Assembly (NCBI GenBank): GCA_905250025.1
Contig: CAJNOJ010000163.1
Coordinates: 124,001-188,000 of the forward strand
Direction: 5' to 3'
From: Adineta ricciae
Lineage: Eukaryota > Rotifera > Eurotatoria > Adinetida > Adinetidae
DNA: 64,000 nt
Position numbers and translations under genes: made by a program. Positions 45,561 to 59,700 of the stretch are shown piece by piece (within the stretch, counting starts at the first letter, position 1; each line of letters starts with the position of its first letter). The notes under the pieces are model-generated. The model saw only the letters and a program-made list of their open reading frames with translations. It searched no databases and was not told the origin of the DNA.

Positions 45561-48503
45561 CTAGATCGACTGCTCGGAAGGATTATTCTCAATTGTATTT
45601 GGCATGACGACATGTACATCGATTCGATCAAGACCAGTTGTCTCATCGGTATTATGCACAAATAATAAATGACCACCGTCGATTCGACCGAGAAGATCTT
45701 CTAATTCAGCCATATTAGTCGACGAATTCTAAAAGATCGAATACATATCAATGAAACAACTATCAGAAGATTTCATAGATAATTTACATCAGTTGCATCT
45801 TCTTCGGTTTCCGTTGGAGGAATTCTGAAATAAAAACATCAATATTGTAAATACAATTAAATAGAAACATTTGAAATATTTGTTCTTCAAAAAACTTTCT
45901 TCTAAGTTCGAAAGCGACAACAGATGTGTTATATGCATTGTTCAATTTTTTTGTTTATGTGCTTAACAGAAGAGGCTAAAGATAAACTTTACCGCTGACA
46001 GGCGTAACTAGAAGGTGCAAGACACATTCAATCTCAACATGAAATACTAGGTAAAGTACTAAACGATATTACCAGACGGAAGGACTCATGTTTCAAGTGA
46101 CTAAGCGATTCTAATTAAGAAGAAGTATCTATTAGGTAATCTTGAAGATTAAATGATCGAATTATCTTGGAAATAGGTAATTAAACACGTAAATTCTTTT
46201 AACTATCAGCATACTCGAATTCAAGGATAACTCATCGAATAAAATCTTATTCTTCAGGTCAAAAAAAGTTTCTGGTAATGATACAAAGAATTTCTTACGT
46301 GTGTTCCATTTTGGAAATCGGTTGTGTTGTGGAGACTTCAACTGTATCAGCGACGTCCATGGAACCTTCATCCTCGTTTTCATCCTCATCTTCGTCATCG
46401 ACGAACTCGGCACTTTTCTTTACACGAGTACTGTTCTTTTCTAAAATAGAATGAACAACATGAGATGTGTGTGCCGACAGATATCTTATCTTATCTTACT
46501 TGATTGTAATCGTCTCTCTCGACGTCGATTGATTTCTAATGGATCAGATGATGATGATGTCTACAAAAAAAACATTGATTTTCGGTCAAATCTATGAGAA
46601 TTGTTCGTACTTGTTTAGATTTTCGTTTGATTAATCGTCCTTTTCGTCCCTTTTTCGTTCGATTATCGTTCATATCACCATTTTCGTCATCGGACGATTC
46701 TTCCGATGGAGAAAAAAAGCATGTTAGATCGAATGGAACGCGTTGATCTAGAAGATTTCATAGAAATGAATCCAAATACTTTCTTGTTGTCGAATCGTAC
46801 TCAAAGCTGAATCAATCAATGTTCGATTTGCTTTATCTTCGGTTTTGAATTTTCGTTTGATATCATCTCGATCGCGATTGGGAAAAACACGTGCGATTAA
46901 CGTAAAATCAGTTCCACACATTCGTAGTGCTTGATAAAAACGCAATGTATCTAATTGAAGACAGAATTACTTTGTGAATAAGAACGAAAACAAGTATCTA
47001 CCCCGAGTACTCCAACGTTTTCGTCGTCCGATCTTACGATAACTTTGATGCGTTAAATTATCATCATTGAATTGTCCTTCGACAATCACTGTGTTTCGAG
47101 GAGTGTCCTCCATATTTCGAATGTATAAGCTAAATAGGAAGAAGTTAACATAAATACCGCAATTTTAACGAAAACAAAACTCTACCTTTCTTCATCAACA
47201 ACTAAAACTCCATTAGCATCGATTTTCAACTGTGGAGCTAAACTCGAATTCTGTCCATCTGTGCTTGAAAAACTATGTTTTCGAACAGGATCGATGGAAG
47301 TGTCGACTGTTGATTTCTGTTTGACTCTAGAAGAATATTCGAATACTTTGAAACGAGGTGTGAATGAAAACCTACTCCATGGGATTGTCAACAGGATTGT
47401 AGTGAACAAAGTCAGCAATTTTTAATTTTGATGTATCTACTGGAGTGCCTTTGTTAGTACCGGTTTCGTCCAATTTTTCGAGCGTTGCTGCACGACGTTT
47501 TCGTATAGTCTTAAAAACAAAACGAACTGCGAAGGATAAGAGTGAAAAAATTCGATTTACCATTTCAGGTTCGACTTTTCCCGCGAGTCGTTGTGCTCGA
47601 TATGTAATGTGCTGACTTATATATTCACGGCTAATTCTAGTATTCATTCTAGTCGGCAGAGACGGTACTTGATATTGACTGTTATCGATAACTGGTGGCT
47701 GAATTTCGGGAGAGTCTGTCATCATTGCTTCAGGTTTGGTCGAATTGCTAACATCTTCGTTGGCTGGAGTATCTGACGTAGAATTTAGTTGAGGTTCGTT
47801 TTCAACAATTGTTCTAAACAGGGATAAACTCAGAGAATGGGACCGTTTGGTAGTGAAGAACGAACTTCGAGGTTGGTGGAACGATTCGTGTGTAGGTGAT
47901 TGAAGATGCTGTTGAATGTTTTTGACGAACTGATTCACTTTCACTTTCTGTACCTGAACAACTAGCAGATGCACTAGCAATAATAGAAAGAAGATTGATG
48001 AGAGAATTCAAATCGAATGGATAGACATACCGGCGATTATGTATGACAGACTTTACGCCAATATTTGGCGCTATTCTCTTTCGAAATATCAGTCTTGAAG
48101 CCGGTGTAGAAGTAGGAGGAGCAGGGGGAGGTGGAGAGGATGGAGTAGTTGGAACAGAAATAGGTACAGCGGGTGGTTCGGTTGGAACTGAATCAGATGG
48201 AGGCGGTAGAGGTGTAGGTAGTGCTGGCGTTTCATTTGTTTCTTCAACGACGTCGGGAAGAGACTCTGAAAAATAGTATTAACTTATAAAAATACCTTTT
48301 TCTTGTATAAATATACCTTTGATTGTCGGTGGAGTCGAAACCGTTTCAACCTGCTCGACAATCTGATCTTCTTGCGGTGGGGCTGGGGCTGGTGCTGATG
48401 CTGGTGCAGCAGCGGATGTGTCTTGTGGTCGCGCAATACTGCTTGCTGGTCGTACTGCAGGCACATTTGGTTTAACATTAACACGAGGTCGACGAAAAGC
48501 CAT
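45561..48503 (-). CDS. bdp1: TFIIIB subunit B'' (BDP1), SANT-domain Pol III factor
   Basis: Exons (high to low): 48317-48503, 48031-48265, 47866-47973, 47561-47813, 47376-47509, 47186-47326, 47002-47129, 46780-46950, 46611-46747, 46500-46560, 46299-46440, 45788-45824, 45561-45728; 1902 nt, 633 aa. Seen: an N-terminus MAFRRPRVNVKPNV like that of animal BDP1, a Pro/Ala-rich disordered segment, the conserved LKIADFVHYNPVDNPM motif, and the SANT domain (LRFYQALRMCGTDFTLIARV, FPNRDRDDIKRKFK). A basic linker (KKGRKGRLIKRKSK) and an acidic tail follow. Known: BDP1 joins TBP and BRF1 in TFIIIB to recruit RNA polymerase III to tRNA and 5S genes. It is much shorter than vertebrate BDP1, as expected outside vertebrates. 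The exon-3 donor is GTTCGT. The gene is divergent from pigv across 286 bp. Confidence 0.85.
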
Positions 48504-48789
48504 GTTATATCTGAAAAAAATTCCATTGTTATTGCGTTCAAAGTTCTATTTTCTTAAATCTGCACCTAATCAAAACAATTACTGAGCAGTGGGAAAATAC
48601 GATCGCCAATAAGTATACGAAAAAAGAAAAATTTCACCATCACTCGTTTTCTTTTCTGTTTCTGAGTCATAAATGACTTCTCCATTGCACTTAGCTCTTT
48701 TATTGGTTCATCGCATCCACCAATCAGATGTTGACTTTGAAAATCGAATTTCACATTACTTTTCTTTAGTAACCAATTATTCTTGAAAA
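48504..48789. promoter_or_regulatory. Bidirectional promoter region of bdp1 and pigv
   Basis: 286 bp separate the two divergent start codons. No clear TATA box or other element stands out in the A+T-rich sequence. The role is inferred from the arrangement. Confidence 0.5.
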
Positions 48790-50171
48790 ATGATTATTCA
48801 ATCACTTCTAAGGATTTATTGTCAAATTAGATTTGCACAGTATCTCCTTCAAGTTCGTATAGAGAAAGAAAATCGACCCCGATGTCTGTATTTATTCTTT
48901 AGTTTTTTGCAAATATAATCATACCTGATCATGATGCGAACGTTTTCTACCCACCGTCATGGCCATCAGCAGATCAAACACTAGTTGACACATCTATCGA
49001 ACGATTTTTCTCCGGTTTACGTCGCTGGGATGCTGTACATTTCCTTCACATAGCCAGATATGGTTACATCTATGAAAATTCTCTTGCATTCTTTCCAACA
49101 TATCCACTAGTATTCATTCGTCCATTTGCTTATTTATTAAATTTAGTTCTGCAAGAATCCAATTCTTATTTATTAAGTTCAATTTTGATCAACTTCTTCC
49201 TAGGATTTTGCAACACATATTTAATTTATAACATCGCTTTGAAATATAATCTAACATCCAACCATGCTTATTGGTCTGCAATACTTTATATCATCAATCC
49301 AGCAACGATATTTTTCCTTGCTCCATATTCTGAAACGTTATTTCTGTTCACTCAATTATTAGGTCATTACTTTTTACAATCTCATCGTGTATTCTATTCG
49401 TATTTATGCTTTGCATTGGGCTCGACAATACGTTCGAATGGTATCGTTTCATTCGCTTTTATCGTCTATTATTACCTACGGCAGAGACGAATCTTTCCAT
49501 TATACTATCTTATTCTTTTCATTTGTCCATTCCTTATGACGCAATACTATTTATATAAAGAATATTGTTTCGAAAAGAAAATTTCCTTCGAATTTCAAAT
49601 CTATGGGTCTCAAAATAATTTGGCCATGCCGTTAAGTAACTTGTCATCGGAATGGTGTAGAAAAACACTCCCGCTCTCGTATCAATACGTCCAGAAAACG
49701 TATTGGAATGTTGGTTTTTTGAGATATTACACTTGGAAACAAATCCCGAATTTTCTATTAGCTATTCCAGTTTATCTTCTCATTAGTAAATCGATAATCA
49801 CCTGGTTTCAATTGATTAAACCAGATCTCTGGAAGAGAAAGTTCGATTTTTTATTTACAAATAAAGCCGACGAGAAAATCAACATTTGGCTGGCGAGAAA
49901 AGATCTTCTTCCTCACGTTATTTACATCTTATTTTTAAGTTGCTTTGCATTACTCGTCATGCACATACAAGTAGCAACACGTTTTCTTTTTTCCAGCGGA
50001 CCATTCTTATATTTGATCTCTGCCGATCAACTCAAACAAGACGATATAAAAAATGGAAATCTTAGAAGAATTCTTTATTTATTTAAGAAACAAACATTTC
50101 TTTTCTATTACTATATGACTTATGTGATTATTGGAATTTGTCTTTTTTCAAATTTTTTACCATGGACATGA
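48790..50171 (+). CDS. pigv: GPI mannosyltransferase 2 (PIG-V)
   Basis: Exons 48790-48852 and 48903-50171; 1332 nt, 443 aa. The first exon (21 aa) is joined through a GTTCGT donor to a frame beginning FFANIIIPD. Seen: the luminal catalytic motif LRRWDAVHFLHIARYGYIYE (Asp about residue 64), then LAFFPTYPL, IINPATIFFLAPYSETLF and STIRSNGIVS, all characteristic of PIG-V, with about eight hydrophobic segments and a C-terminal TM. Known: PIG-V adds the second mannose to the GPI anchor precursor in the ER lumen. The length is near the family norm. It lies divergent to bdp1 and only 46 bp upstream of the PPP4R4-like gene. Confidence 0.9.
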
Positions 50172-50217
50172 GGCATACAGTAAACGACATGTCGAATTTT
50201 TCTTGTAGATATAATCA
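50172..50217 (+). promoter_or_regulatory. Intercistronic 3' splice signal between pigv and ppp4r4-like
   Basis: 46-nt gap ending in tttttcttgtag followed by 9 nt and the ATG of the next gene. A pyrimidine tract plus AG in this position suggests trans-splicing of a shared transcript. Confidence 0.5.
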
Positions 50218-53200
50218 ATGACTCGAAATACTACAACGAGTCATCGCCGACGGGATGATCTCAACGATTATTGGCTCGAAAAGATCGCCGTGGAATCTAA
50301 AGTAATGGAACGTATTGTTTGAGTCACGTTGAAAAAGATCAATGTGTCTTTAGACTGCAGAAGAAATTCGAGCACATACAGTTCCGGAAAACCTTTCGCC
50401 AGTTGCGAAAACATTGGCCATGCTAGAGTATGTATCTAAATATTCATTTGATCAGTTCTATTCGTGTCTATCTAGTTCTCAATCGGATATTCAACGCTTG
50501 GCGGGTATTCGTTCAGTACCAACGATTGTAATTTCATATCCCATTGAAAGCTTGCAGCAAATACTACCGAAATTTAAAGTAGGTTTCGTGTATTCGGAGG
50601 GCAAAATCCTCATAGATTTATTGTTTTAGGCAATCATTGAACAGTCAGTTGATAGTGAAGAACACACAGTTGGTGCTGAAGCTATTGTATTGATGATTCA
50701 ACAACAAGCATTGTCATATTCCGACTTTATGTCTTACTTTTCACAAATGATATGCGGATTTCTGTTTCCGACAACTACAAATCGTTTTACCATAGGTAAG
50801 TGATGAATGATTTTCATCTCGTGAGAAAATTCTTGTTTCTAATCAGATTTCGGTGGTATATGGTGCCAAGCATTATGCAATACGATCGATGCCTTTCCAA
50901 GTTCAACATTATTCACTTCGGTACGATCATTATAATTTCAAATCATGAAAAATATCCTATTTTAGTTGCTCGATTTGATCTTCAACCGTATTCTACACGG
51001 CTCGTATGTTCGCGATCGCTTAGCTGTCATTCTAGCGAAACTGTCATCTCGATTACCGTCACAAGTGTACGATACAAAAAAAAACGAAGAAAGACAAACT
51101 TTTACCGTTTCTTTTACTCTAGAGTGGAAAATCGTCTACTACCTGTGTTCAAGAATTTCATCAACGATACCAATGCTGATATTCGTGCACTTGCTTGTGA
51201 GAAACTACCAATTCTGGCGCAATCACTAGAGTAAACTGTTCACCAATACATTGAATTCTTTGGTAAAGATTTTGTTTAGGTCTGATATAGTATCCACATT
51301 AATTCTACCGTTACTTGTCATATTATCCAAAGATGAGAATCTGACTGTCCGTCGGACATGTTTAGAATCATTGTTGACACTTCACAACGAATTAAACGAG
51401 CCGAAATGGAATGAACAAGTGCGAGAAATGATCACTTCTCTTGTCAAGTTTGGTTTGTCATCAAGAACATCAACATATCTGACAAGTATTGCCGTACATC
51501 TTCCTGAGATATGTCATGCGTTTACTAGTAAGTTAAAGCTAATTACAAATATTGTCTTTCATCTTATACTTTTCTGTCTTCAACAGTTTTTAATGTTAAT
51601 GAAGCAAGTTTTATTCAAGAAATGTTTCTACGGCTAACTCAAGAAAAAGTAAATGATAACTGAATTTCACTTTTCGAAATATTCTATTTCTATCTCTATA
51701 GAACATTCCAGCTTGTCGCTTGGCATGTGCGAAGCATTTCACGGTAGGAAATATCTTTTCCATCAGATCGGTGAACGATTTTCTTCCTGTATTTTAGTCA
51801 GTCGCCGATTATCTCGACCACGCACGATTTACAAATGAATTAGAAGATATATTTCTTCGTTTTTGTAAAGATAATGACGTGAACATTTGTTCAACAATGC
51901 CATCGACAATAATTACTGTAAGTAGAACAGATTTCTTTGAAGCTTTTCTTCAATACCGTTTTCTATAGGCTTGATTTTTAGCTTGCCAAACTCTATTGTC
52001 ATAAGAATGAGAAAAACGATGTGTCAATCATTTGGAATGGGTTTTTGACGTTATTGGAGAATATTAATCATGATGTGATGTTTGCAATAGCAAGACACTT
52101 GCTGGATATTTTTAAGGTTTTTTCACGAGATAAAAGCGAAGGTTTTATCAATGGAACAATTTGTTCAACATCAGCAGTAAGAAAGCAACTGGGATAGAAA
52201 TTGTCGAATTTGTTTGTGTATTTCATAGGTTCCTGATCCCGAAATATTTGTAAACACTCTTCTAGAATATGAACGGCGGATATTTGAAACGACACTTTCA
52301 TGGCGCTCGTATATTTTATGTCTTCAAGCATTCGTTCATCTACCGTGTTTATTATCAAGTGAATTAATTCAAACGAAAATCTTACCACGTATCTTTTCAC
52401 GTATATTTACTGTAATTAGCTGATTCCAGTTTTTCGTTCTTCCACTTATCTCATTTTTTGTGTAGAGACAAGTCTGTGTTCGTGAAGTCGCCGTGGACAG
52501 TTATGTTCAATCATTACGAAAAATACCTCGTCGATCAGTAAGAAAAAATGCCTTTCAAAAACTGAAGACTGATCTACTATCGAATAAATCCTATCAATGG
52601 CGACTCATGTATATAACAGTTTGCCGGCAAATCCTTGTACATTACTCGAAACGCTTTTTCAAAGAGAATTTTCTCGAAACCGTACTTTCTATTGGATTCG
52701 ATCCAGTTCTCAATGTTCGTATTCAATTCATTCCATTACTAATCGAAATCAAATCTATTCTTCGTCTACCAGCTGACCGTCAATCTATCTCCAGGATTGA
52801 GACGATGATGGGATGTTTTCTTGCCTCGAAAACGATCACATTACATGATCTGGCCAATAATGGTCTCTTACAGCTAGACCAAATTCGTTCCTATAAACCT
52901 ATTTCGGTCTTCTCAACTCATTCGTCCGATGATGAGAACGACCAAAGCAAAGAAAACGAAGAGGATCTTCTCGATGAACTGGATTCGTCATCGCGTCGTT
53001 CATCGAACAAGTCCAACGAACAATACGCAATAACGAAACGTTTAACAGATACAACGATATCAAACAAACCGAATCCACCCGTCAAAAGTCCTCAACTATC
53101 GAAACCCTCGTCGGATGAACAGCATCGACGATTATCTGTAACTAAACAACGGCGTCGTCAATCACTTGTCGACAGCACAGCACCACGTATACCACATCAA

Positions 53201-53260
53201 ACGACAATCAAAAAGAATATCAAATGTATGAAAACGATTTTGAAACAAAAAGACGAGTGA
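50218..53260 (+). CDS. ppp4r4: HEAT-repeat protein, PP4 regulatory subunit 4-like
   Basis: Exons 50218-50301, 50354-50578, 50630-50795, 50847-50920, 50966-51066, 51123-51230, 51280-51527, 51587-51648, 51702-51743, 51798-51917, 51982-52176, 52229-52411, 52466-53260; 2403 nt, 800 aa. Seen: AEEIRAHTVPENLSPVAK near the N-terminus, similar to the start of PPP4R4, then a succession of helical HEAT repeats (for example LILPLLVILSKDENLTVRRT and NADIRALACEKLPILAQSLE). The C-terminal 130 residues are disordered, Ser/Lys/Arg-rich. Known: PPP4R4 (PP4Rs) is a HEAT scaffold that binds PP4 catalytic subunit in the cytoplasm. A different HEAT scaffold remains possible since repeat families are divergent. The start is the first Met after the 3' splice signal downstream of pigv. 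Confidence 0.72.
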
Positions 53261-53737
53261 ATATGTTTATTTTCACACTTCTCTAGAAAATAAAACTGAA
53301 TCGATGTCATTTAGTGCAATATGATATCTCCTTTAATTATTACAATTGACACACGAATGATGGACATTCAACTGATTTTGTGTTCTATTTTCAGCAGCAA
53401 TACCAATGATTTGAATGAAACAAATTATGTTGTGAAACTTCTCTTCTTGTCGGATTTTTTTCCGCTTCCACCCTTCCATGATAAACAATCCTTTCAAAAC
53501 CATGCTAATATTGTTTTCTCTATGTGAAGCAACGCTTTTCTACTTGAATGACTATAATTTCTTTTTCTTTCTTCTTTAAAATAAATCATTCGATTACATG
53601 ATCACTTGATGATTATTATCATTGACACATTTGCTTCCCATTACCTAACATCGGCCATGGCAGTCGAATAAAAATAACTTGGTAAACTGAGAAATAAAGA
53701 TATATAAATAATTGTTTGACGTCAATCAGTGAGTGTA
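53261..53737. other. Intergenic region, no gene seen
   Basis: 477 bp between ppp4r4-like and the SLC4 gene, A+T-rich, with a 3' UTR (aataaa near 53290) and probably the SLC4 promoter. The ORF at 53321-53527 lacks coding character. Confidence 0.5.
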
Positions 53738-56700
53738 ATGTCCCCTTTGACGATTGAGAAAAAGATCACTCGAATGATAATGACACAGGTAAGGTCGTAT
53801 AAAGCATATCGTCTATTAATATTCGCATGTTAGAAAAATAGTGTGGTATCATTAGTGATTTTGATTTTCAGGAAAAAACTTTACAAGAGAAGTATTGCGT
53901 GTATTCAACAATGGATTCCAAACGACGTTTTAACACACATTTACAACCCATACCTTATGGTAAGTACATTGACTTCCACCGTACTCATTCTAATCTAGAC
54001 GGGATATCTCTCGTAAGCGATAAAAAAAATGCTTTTCTTAGTTAAAGATTAAATGTAATCGACTAAATTCGTCCGGCCTTGAAGAACGAAATTTCGTTGT
54101 TCGAATAATTGTACACATTATCGTATTACAATTTCAAAGGATTCGATTAAGACTTCATATGCACTGTGTTGACTTGGAAATGTTTTCAACGTGCAACATC
54201 ACTAAAAGTACATTAGGTTTTAATGAGAGTAGAATGAGTTGTTTCATTAGATGAAATATATGTGTAGCTGGCTATGCTTTGATACTTAGCATTTGAGTAA
54301 TGGATTGGTAATGATCATTAACCTTGAGAAACTGTTTGATTCGGTTCCTTTTCTTGGCTTATGTGTAGATACGAAAAGACAATTCGACAACATATTTGTG
54401 TAAAAGGTAGTAGAAATCGATTTGTTGAGATTCGAAACATTTCTCTTGAAAGTAAATGCTTGAAAGATAAGGAAAATGTCGATAATAATTTCAATTGAAT
54501 GTCAAAGACAAGTGCGGACATTTGAAACCTAAGAAAATAACGAAGAAGAAACCGAAGCGAAAGGACGTCGATTGACGTTTTTGTTTGATAACATATTTGA
54601 TTAAGAGTTTTTCTTTATGTATATAAAGCTTAAGATCATTTTTTGTTTTTCATTCGATCGCATAGAGAAAGAGAGAAGGATTTTCGACTGATTTTTAGCT
54701 TCTCATTTTGTTGATCGATTAAATAAATATATATATATACACTCACATTCCTATATAATGAAGTAAGTATATCATAATCTTCCAATTTCTTTTCTACACA
54801 CATTCATATTCCAGGTAAATAGACGTTTTGACAGCTCTGAGAAGACTTTTTCAAATCATTTGCTGGATTAACGCGTTCACGAATATTCACCTCTCTCTCT
54901 TCTTTTTCCATAGGCGCAAACAACAGGCGTCACTCCGACACGGACACAATGATGAGACCAGTACATCCAACCGGTTCGACAGAGGTAAGGTAAGTTTCTA
55001 GTTGCGACTGCTCTGGTGAAACCATCTGCAAGCATTTGTCTTTTAAGTGAAAATTTTTTCCAAAGAAAAACACGCATAGATATTTCTTTTGATGAAACGA
55101 GTCAAGATAATTTATCTACAAGGATGCCATGAGTAATTGAAAGGACACCCACATATTTGGATTGCTAGTCAAGGTCAGAGGCAAGAAAATAAAGTCAGCT
55201 GCTCTTTTAATCTTTTATTTTAATATTCATATAAAATTTTATCGATGATGTTGAAAAGGACTAGTATTTTTGGCCCTCAGGTATTCCAGATTTCATTGAA
55301 TGAACCATCCGTTTTTTTTCGCATATTTTTTCTAGCCAACTCGACCGCCATTTCATTTGGGTTTTACAGAAACGGATGTGCCACAATTATTCTGTCAATT
55401 GGATGTACTTCGTCGATCTGAAGAAGCAGAATATGCCTATTGGAAAGAGAAAGCACGGTAAGGATCAAATATTACTCTTACTAATGTTCTAGTTGATTTC
55501 TTTCAGTTGGGTACGTTTCGAAGAAATAGCAGAAAGTGTTCTTGGTCGTTGGTCGAAACCACACGTGGCAACATTGATGCAAACAGCTTTGCTAGATTTG
55601 AAGAATTTAATATCGTCCGGAATTATTTTACTTAACGTTCAACCAATTGATTTAGCATTTCTTTCACGTAAAAGCAATTTGTGCATCGAAGTTAGATTTA
55701 TCGTTCTTTCGTCTTTGTAGAAACGATTGTTCAAGCATTGATCGACGCTCAATATCTTGATGATACGGCCCATGCGCAAAAGCTTAGTTGGATTCTTGGT
55801 TTGCCGCATTTTCATCATCATGAGAAACGTTCTGTAACAAAAACGGCGAGTTCTATCAGTTTAACAAAACAAGGTCTTCATGCAAGTCCAAGTTTTGTCA
55901 TCAGCAGTCTTTCCCGACGAGGTTTGTTTAAAGCTCTGCGAGCTTTCGGCATAAATTCTATTTTTCCAACAGATGATGAATCGGATACCGCTCAAGATAT
56001 GTCAGCACCGCGTTTGATTAATAGTAAACCGTCAAATCAAGATATGGTATTGACCGAACGTGACGATTTGAGTACACCAACAACACCGTCCGCCAAGGTA
56101 AGTACTTCTCTTCCTTATCTGTACGAAATTGACGAAGAATTTATTGGCATTAGGATTATAATACAAAATTACAACGAAAACTCAGCCGAAAAACAGAAGG
56201 TGCATCGATTTTAATATGTCCAGTCGATTTTGTTAAAGAACAAACCATTGTCTTCGTCCGTTTGGAAAACGCTATTGAATTACTAGGAATGCTTGAAATC
56301 AAACTCTACTCTCGTTTTATCGTTCTTCTCATTGGCCCTGAGGAAAGCGAAAAACAACTATTACAAATCGGACGAACAATGGCAACGATTTTAACTGATG
56401 ATATCTGCAGAGAGTTTGCATACACAGCTAGATCTTCGGAAGACGTTATGCAAATGATGGATCGATTTATGCAAGATACATATGTTATTCCACCGTCAGA
56501 ATGGGATCCATCAATTCGTATTGAGCCACCACCGAAATACATGAGCAAAGTAAGATTGAATGGCGAACTTTGTGATAGATCCGTGTGTTTCTTGTAGGAA
56601 GAACGACAATCTCAAGCACCCGATGAGAAAGCAGGACAAGTCGAAGAGATTGATTTAACTCCACATGCGGATCCGAATTTAGTAGCATCGAAAAGGTAAC

Positions 56701-59700
56701 TAAATACATTACTTTTCTTCTCAACTTCGAACACTCTTTCCTTTTAGGCCGTTTTACGGTCTTTTTGTCGATATACGAAATAAACTGCCGTTTTATCCGT
56801 CGGATTTCACGGATTGTGCTAGTTTACAATGTATAGCTGCTACACTCTATCTCTATCTAGTATGTCTTTGCTCAGTAGTAGCATTTGGTGGCATGCTCGG
56901 TGCGGCAACAGATAATTACATGGTAAGTTGCATGTCTTCTCTCGTATTTTCTTCAAAATATCTATTATTAGCCATGAGAAACTTGAAAGCTTTGTACTTT
57001 TTATATTTGCCCAATTATTCCGTTTTTTCAAAACCGCATTAGTAAATACTATTTATGTTGACATACCGACAAACAGCTGACACACTTTCTCATCTAACTC
57101 GATTTTGAAAGTCAACATATCCAGAAATAACTAAAATATCGAGTTCATCAATATACTTCGATAAGCACTGAATATCTAAAAATAATTTCAAAATAGAACA
57201 TTTCTTCCATTTATGATTTTATCAAAGCTAAATGAAACGATATGTGTATTTCTTAGGCTACAATGGAATGTATTCTCGCCGCGTCAATTAGTGGTGTTCT
57301 GTACGCACTGTTTTCTGGTCAACCGCTAAATGTTCTTTCAGCAACGGGTCCGATGTTAATCTTAGAGCGTATTATCGAACATCTTTGCAAGTAACGAGAG
57401 AGATTTTTTGTCACAGATAGTTTCAAATGCATAGTATTATTTTCCAAGGGATCATAAGATCAATTTTCTCGAATTTCGCTTATGGATTGGCGTTTGGATC
57501 TTTTGTCTCTTATTTATCTTTGTCGCATTCAATCTGAGCTTCCTCGTCAAATACATTACACGTTTTACCGAAGATTGTTTTGCATCGTTAGTTGCTCTAA
57601 TCTTCATCTATGATGCCATACGAGAAATATTCGGTCTTCGAAAGAAATATCCAATTAATTACGATGCTGATGTGCCATTAAACTATACGTGTTTGTGTAC
57701 GTTTAATACAACTCAGAAGAAAATATGGACAACCATTCTTGGTGCTAATAGCTCTTTATTGAATTCTACAACATTGAATGAAACTGGTAAAATGGCGTGC
57801 AAAAATGTCGGTGGACAGATTTCTGGTCCAGGTTGCTCATTACCAGCTTATGAACCAAATGTGTTCTTGTTTTGCGTACTTCTTTTTCTTTTTACTTTCT
57901 TCATTTGTATGACTTTGCAAGAATTTCGACAGAGCTCATTCTTTCCAACGAAAGTAAGTGACAAACGTAACATTCGGAATAGAATATGTGCACATTTCTA
58001 TTTAGATTCGAACAATTCTTGGCGATTTTTCTGTCTTAATCGCTATTGTACTTATGTCAGCGTGGGATACATATCTGCATCTGAATACACCGAAATTAAA
58101 AGTACCAACGGAACTTAAACCAACGCGACCAGACGAGCGTGGATGGCTGATACCATTTTTCGGTCAGAATCCCATTTGGACAATACCGATAGCCATCATT
58201 CCAGCTCTGATTGCCACTATATTGATATTTATGGATCAACAGATCACGGCTGTTATCATTAATCGAAAAGAGTTTAAATTAAAGGTAAATTTTCAAATGG
58301 ATGACTCCTCGGAAGATTTTCTTTTTCTCTCGGTTTAGAAAAAACTTGGTTATCACTTGGATCTGTTTGTTCTATCGATCTCAATTCTACTTCAGTCATT
58401 GCTTGGTTTACCTTGGTTTGTCGCAGCAACAGTACTGGCATTGACACATGTCAATGCACTGAAAATCATGAGCGAGAATACAGCTCCAGGAGAAAAACCG
58501 AGATTCGAAGGAATTCTGTAAGAAATCATTGCGACTTCAAATCCAACCAAAAAAAGTATCTTTTATTTTCAGAGAACAACGCGTCAGTGCACTTCTCATG
58601 GCCATATTAACTGGACTTAGTGTATTTTTCACAAAAATCCTCAGTGTAAGCGTTTTGCGCCTATCCTCTCTTTGTAGATAAAAAGAAATGTATGTCTCAT
58701 TGCACCACAAACGACTGGGTGTTGATCTCTCTCATGCACGTAATTTTCTACTTAGTTATGGTTATTTGCCTTCTGAAAAGAAGAAGTAAATAATCTATTT
58801 CTTTACTAAGCTCTAAGCTGTTTCTTTGAGCGACACGAATGTTCTCGTTTTAGTTTATTCCAATGCCGGTTCTTTACGGTGTATTTCTGTTTATGGGTGT
58901 TTCGGCTCTTCGTAACATGCAAGTACGTAACATACAGTCAAATTTTTTCTCAAAATTCAGATCATTCAACCTAGATTTTCGATCGAGTCTTATTGATATT
59001 TATGCCTCAAAAACATCAACCTGATCATCCATATTTACGTCATGTTCGTATCAGTCGTGTTCACTTGTTCACAGGTATCCAGATAATCTCACTCGCTGGA
59101 ATGTTTGCCGTCAAAAGCGTGAAATCAATCGCTATCGGTTTTCCATTATTGGTGAAAATCTCGTTTGATGAAAGGAAATGTTCAGTGAACTTCTCGGTAT
59201 TTTAGGTCCTTGCAACATGTTTCGTGCGTAAACTAATGGATCGGGTATTTACACAAGAAGAACTTTTCTGGTTGGATGATATTCTACCAGGCAAGAACAT
59301 GGGTCGCGTTCGTCGTTTATCTGCGACACGAAATGTTCATATACCGAAATCAGCAAGCGATATTCGAAATGACGAATCGTTAACAGTACGTCACATCTGT
59401 TCGGCATTTTTGATTGATTTTTCCATGAAAATCCGTTTCAGCCTGCGCTAGATAGCCTTGATATGAATCCGTTTCGAAACACAACAAATAATTTGCGAAG
59501 TATCGATGAGGTCGGTCGATAACTGATGATTCTCACTTAGAAATGCATGAGAAAGATGCACGCAAACACAATTGATCTTTTTTATATTCAGTGTGCATGA
59601 AAAATTCATTTCTCCTTTCATCTAGGTTATAAAAGATTCATCAGAGAAACAAAATTATATGGATAATTCTCATTCACCAACAAGTGATTCCGATCCATCA

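Noticed and set aside
48043..48276. Gly-rich 77-aa + strand ORF
   Set aside because: Exact antisense of the Pro/Ala-rich second exon of bdp1.
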